Below are positions 9,468-10,714 of a stretch of DNA of 10,714 bases, piece after piece. The DNA comes from Pinguiococcus pyrenoidosus (Eukaryota > Sar > Pinguiophyceae > Pinguiochrysidales > Pinguiochrysidaceae), in the NCBI GenBank assembly GCA_019677205.1, contig JAAMXY010004386.1, positions 1-10,714 of the forward strand, written 5' to 3'. Below the pieces are notes generated by a model. That model was not told the DNA's origin. It saw only the letters and a program-made list of their open reading frames with translations, and made no database searches. Within the stretch, counting starts at the first letter, position 1; the number at the start of each line of letters is the position of its first letter. Position numbers and translations under genes: made by a program.

Positions 9468-9932
9468 TGAGAGCAGTGATGCGTGGCTGAAAGCGGGGAT
9501 CAGGGACGTGTCGATGGGTTAAAAAAAATCGAAAGGCAACGAGTATCCCTCCTAGGCGCGAGGAAGCCAGCCGCGGTTTCAAATCGGCTGATCGGTTTCG
9601 GTTTGAATCCTTGACACAGAACACTGAGCACCGCGGCCTGCTTCTTTCTTGGATTTCTGATTTCTGGCAATTGAACCCAAGCGGATAACCATGATTGAAC
9701 TGCCTGCCGCGTCACCCCTCCTAAGTTATGTGTTCCGTCACCCCGTGTATGCCCGGAATAGGAAGATTTCGGGGCCGGGGCTCCGACCCACTACCACCAG
9801 CTGAACACGGCGAGCATGAGGATTCTGCAGCTTCACGACCCGGAAATCGTCGTGTATAAGCATGGACTCGTGTTTAACATCTGCAAATCATGTCTAGGAG
9901 TTCAGTCCAGGGCCCCCAGGAAAGGCCCGGAT

Positions 9933-9950
9933 TCGCCTTTACGAAGGCGA
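9933..9950. repeat. Stem-loop, 7-bp perfect stem
   Basis: TCGCCTT (9933-9939), loop TACG, AAGGCGA (9944-9950). The compact hairpin with a four-base loop lies upstream of the unrecognised gene that starts near 10161. Function unknown. Confidence 0.4.
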
Positions 9951-10048
9951 TTTCAAACCAGCTGAATGGCGGTCGCACAGCACCTGCAAGCTTGGCGAAG
10001 CTCCCTGCCTTCCCAAAACAAACCGCCGGTAAGGATAGGGATCTTCCC

Positions 10049-10073
10049 GATCCCGCCACGCTGTTGCGGGATC
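10049..10073. repeat. Stem-loop, 8-bp perfect stem
   Basis: GATCCCGC (10049-10056) and GCGGGATC (10066-10073) are exact reverse complements around a nine-base loop. This is the longest perfect hairpin of the group at 9910-10073. Function unknown. Confidence 0.4.
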
Positions 10074-10160
10074 CTTCGGTGGCTGGAAGCAAGGGAAATC
10101 TGCGTAGTACGTAAGCTTGGGGCCTTGCCCTTTCTCCCAGCTGTCCTCAACGGGTCCGTC

Positions 10161-10714
10161 ATGTCTCGAACGTCCTGCTTGGGCCCGCACGCGACCATGC
10201 CGCGCTTCTCGCGCATGTCGTCGATGGAAGATCGCCCGGAGCCCTTCGACTTGGAGCTCGGCCACGCGACGCCCAAGAAGAGGAGAGGCTCGTCGGCGTC
10301 GCTACGGTCGACTTTGGCACTGGCTGCTGATAAGAAGCAGCCAGATCCCGAAGCGAAAGGCCGCTCCCCTTCACATAGGCTTCTGCGCGCCACCCGCCTG
10401 GGAGCCGTTCGCGTGTGCTGGACCACTGCGCTGATAGGTGTAGCCGTGATTGGGTGAGCCAGCGTTCTTCTGCGTTGCCCAAGATCTTCCAGCAATGACG
10501 CCGCAAGGATCCTAGGACGTACTCCGCGGGAAGCGCGCTTCTCAGCGTTGACCTCCCCGATGGCGGTAAGATCGTCTCATAGACTGGAGGTGCAACCGAT
10601 GCGTCAACCAGCCTACCTACTGTTGTCTCATGAACAGAAGATGAGCGCGACGGCCATCAGACACGCTCGCCCTCTGACTGGGCCCGAGGGCGTCTTCAAG
10701 AAGCGGCCTCCAGT
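10161..10714 (+). CDS. Unrecognised spliced gene, 3' partial
   Basis: Proposed model: exon 1 10161-10437, intron 10438-10515 (78 nt, GTGTAG...CCTAG, phase 1), exon 2 10516-10565, intron 10566-10637 (72 nt, GTAAGA...GAACAG, phase 0), exon 3 10638 to the window edge. The first intron could instead be 10454-10492 (39 nt, phase 2), which also keeps the frame. The N-terminal part is polar and Ser/Arg-rich (FSRMSSMEDRPEPFDLELG, then TPKKRRGSSAS), with G/C-rich third positions that favour coding on this strand. KKRR could be a nuclear localisation signal and the RxxS-type sites could be phosphorylated; both are motif-level guesses. The start is chosen as the first ATG of this protein-like stretch, but the frame is open upstream to 9966. 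I do not recognise a family. At least 134 residues are in the window. Confidence 0.4.

Larger units (their letters stand above)
9468..10160. other. Intergenic region with several short stem-loops, no gene seen
   Basis: This region follows the PIF1 stop and precedes the proposed start of the next gene. It begins with the PIF1 3' flank (an A8 run at about 9522-9529). Open frames on both strands are short or lack protein-like composition. Perfect inverted repeats occur at 9568-9590 (CAGCCG/CGGCTG), 9910-9928, 9933-9950, 9989-10002 and 10049-10073. A 5'-leader intron for the next gene is possible, with donors near 10110 and acceptor CTCCCAG at about 10140. No tRNA or other known RNA could be folded by eye. 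Confidence 0.5.

Noticed and set aside
9599-9609. GGTTTGAATCC, resembling a tRNA B box
   Set aside because: The flanks do not form a T-arm stem and no A box or acceptor stem lies at the right distance upstream.
9953-10495. A 180-codon open frame on the minus strand
   Set aside because: It begins with a non-ATG codon, shows no protein-like motifs, and overlaps the better-supported spliced frame on the plus strand.
1-10714. Bacterial operon, CRISPR array, insertion sequence or viral element
   Set aside because: No evenly spaced repeats, no transposase or integrase, no viral hallmark genes; introns and gene families are eukaryotic. The PIF1 helicase has introns and a full cellular PIF1 layout, so I do not read it as a Helitron remnant (no Rep domain seen).

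Overview
The window looks like nuclear DNA of a unicellular eukaryote, probably an alga or another microbial protist with a compact, GC-rich genome. Its genes are broken by short GT-AG introns, mostly 64-124 nt. Splicing them out restores long open frames whose conserved motifs run across the junctions. Nothing points to a bacterium: no operons, no Shine-Dalgarno-led starts, and protein families that are typically eukaryotic. I cannot name the lineage from sequence alone.

Layout. (1) complement(<1..2567): a HEAT-repeat protein of the HEATR6/DUF4042 type, cut off at its 3' end by the window edge. (2) 2568-3339: no confident gene; one weak two-exon candidate on the plus strand. (3) complement(3340..6472): a CNNM-type membrane protein in about 12 exons and about 734 aa. 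It has a signal peptide, a DUF21 (CNNM) membrane domain, a CBS pair and then two canonical EF-hands. (4) 6473-6979: a head-to-head intergenic region whose centre (about 6645-6830) is strikingly AT-rich and holds a perfect inverted repeat. (5) 6980..9467: a PIF1-family DNA helicase in 7 exons and 682 aa, with all the hallmark motifs I looked for intact. (6) 9468-10160: non-coding as far as I can tell, with several short perfect stem-loops. (7) 10161..>10714: the 5' part of an unrecognised plus-strand gene that runs off the window.

The genes do not look like one pathway. They cover a scaffold-like HEAT protein, a probable divalent-cation (Mg2+) transport or homeostasis protein, and a nuclear (or nuclear/mitochondrial) genome-maintenance helicase. 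Only the CNNM and PIF1 genes share an obvious regulatory region, because they are divergent.

The most notable observation is the CNNM protein. Its C-terminal cyclic-nucleotide-binding-like domain, as known from animal CNNMs, is absent. A pair of EF-hands sits in that place, on exons bounded by phase-0 introns. This suggests a Ca2+-sensing Mg2+ transporter-like protein.
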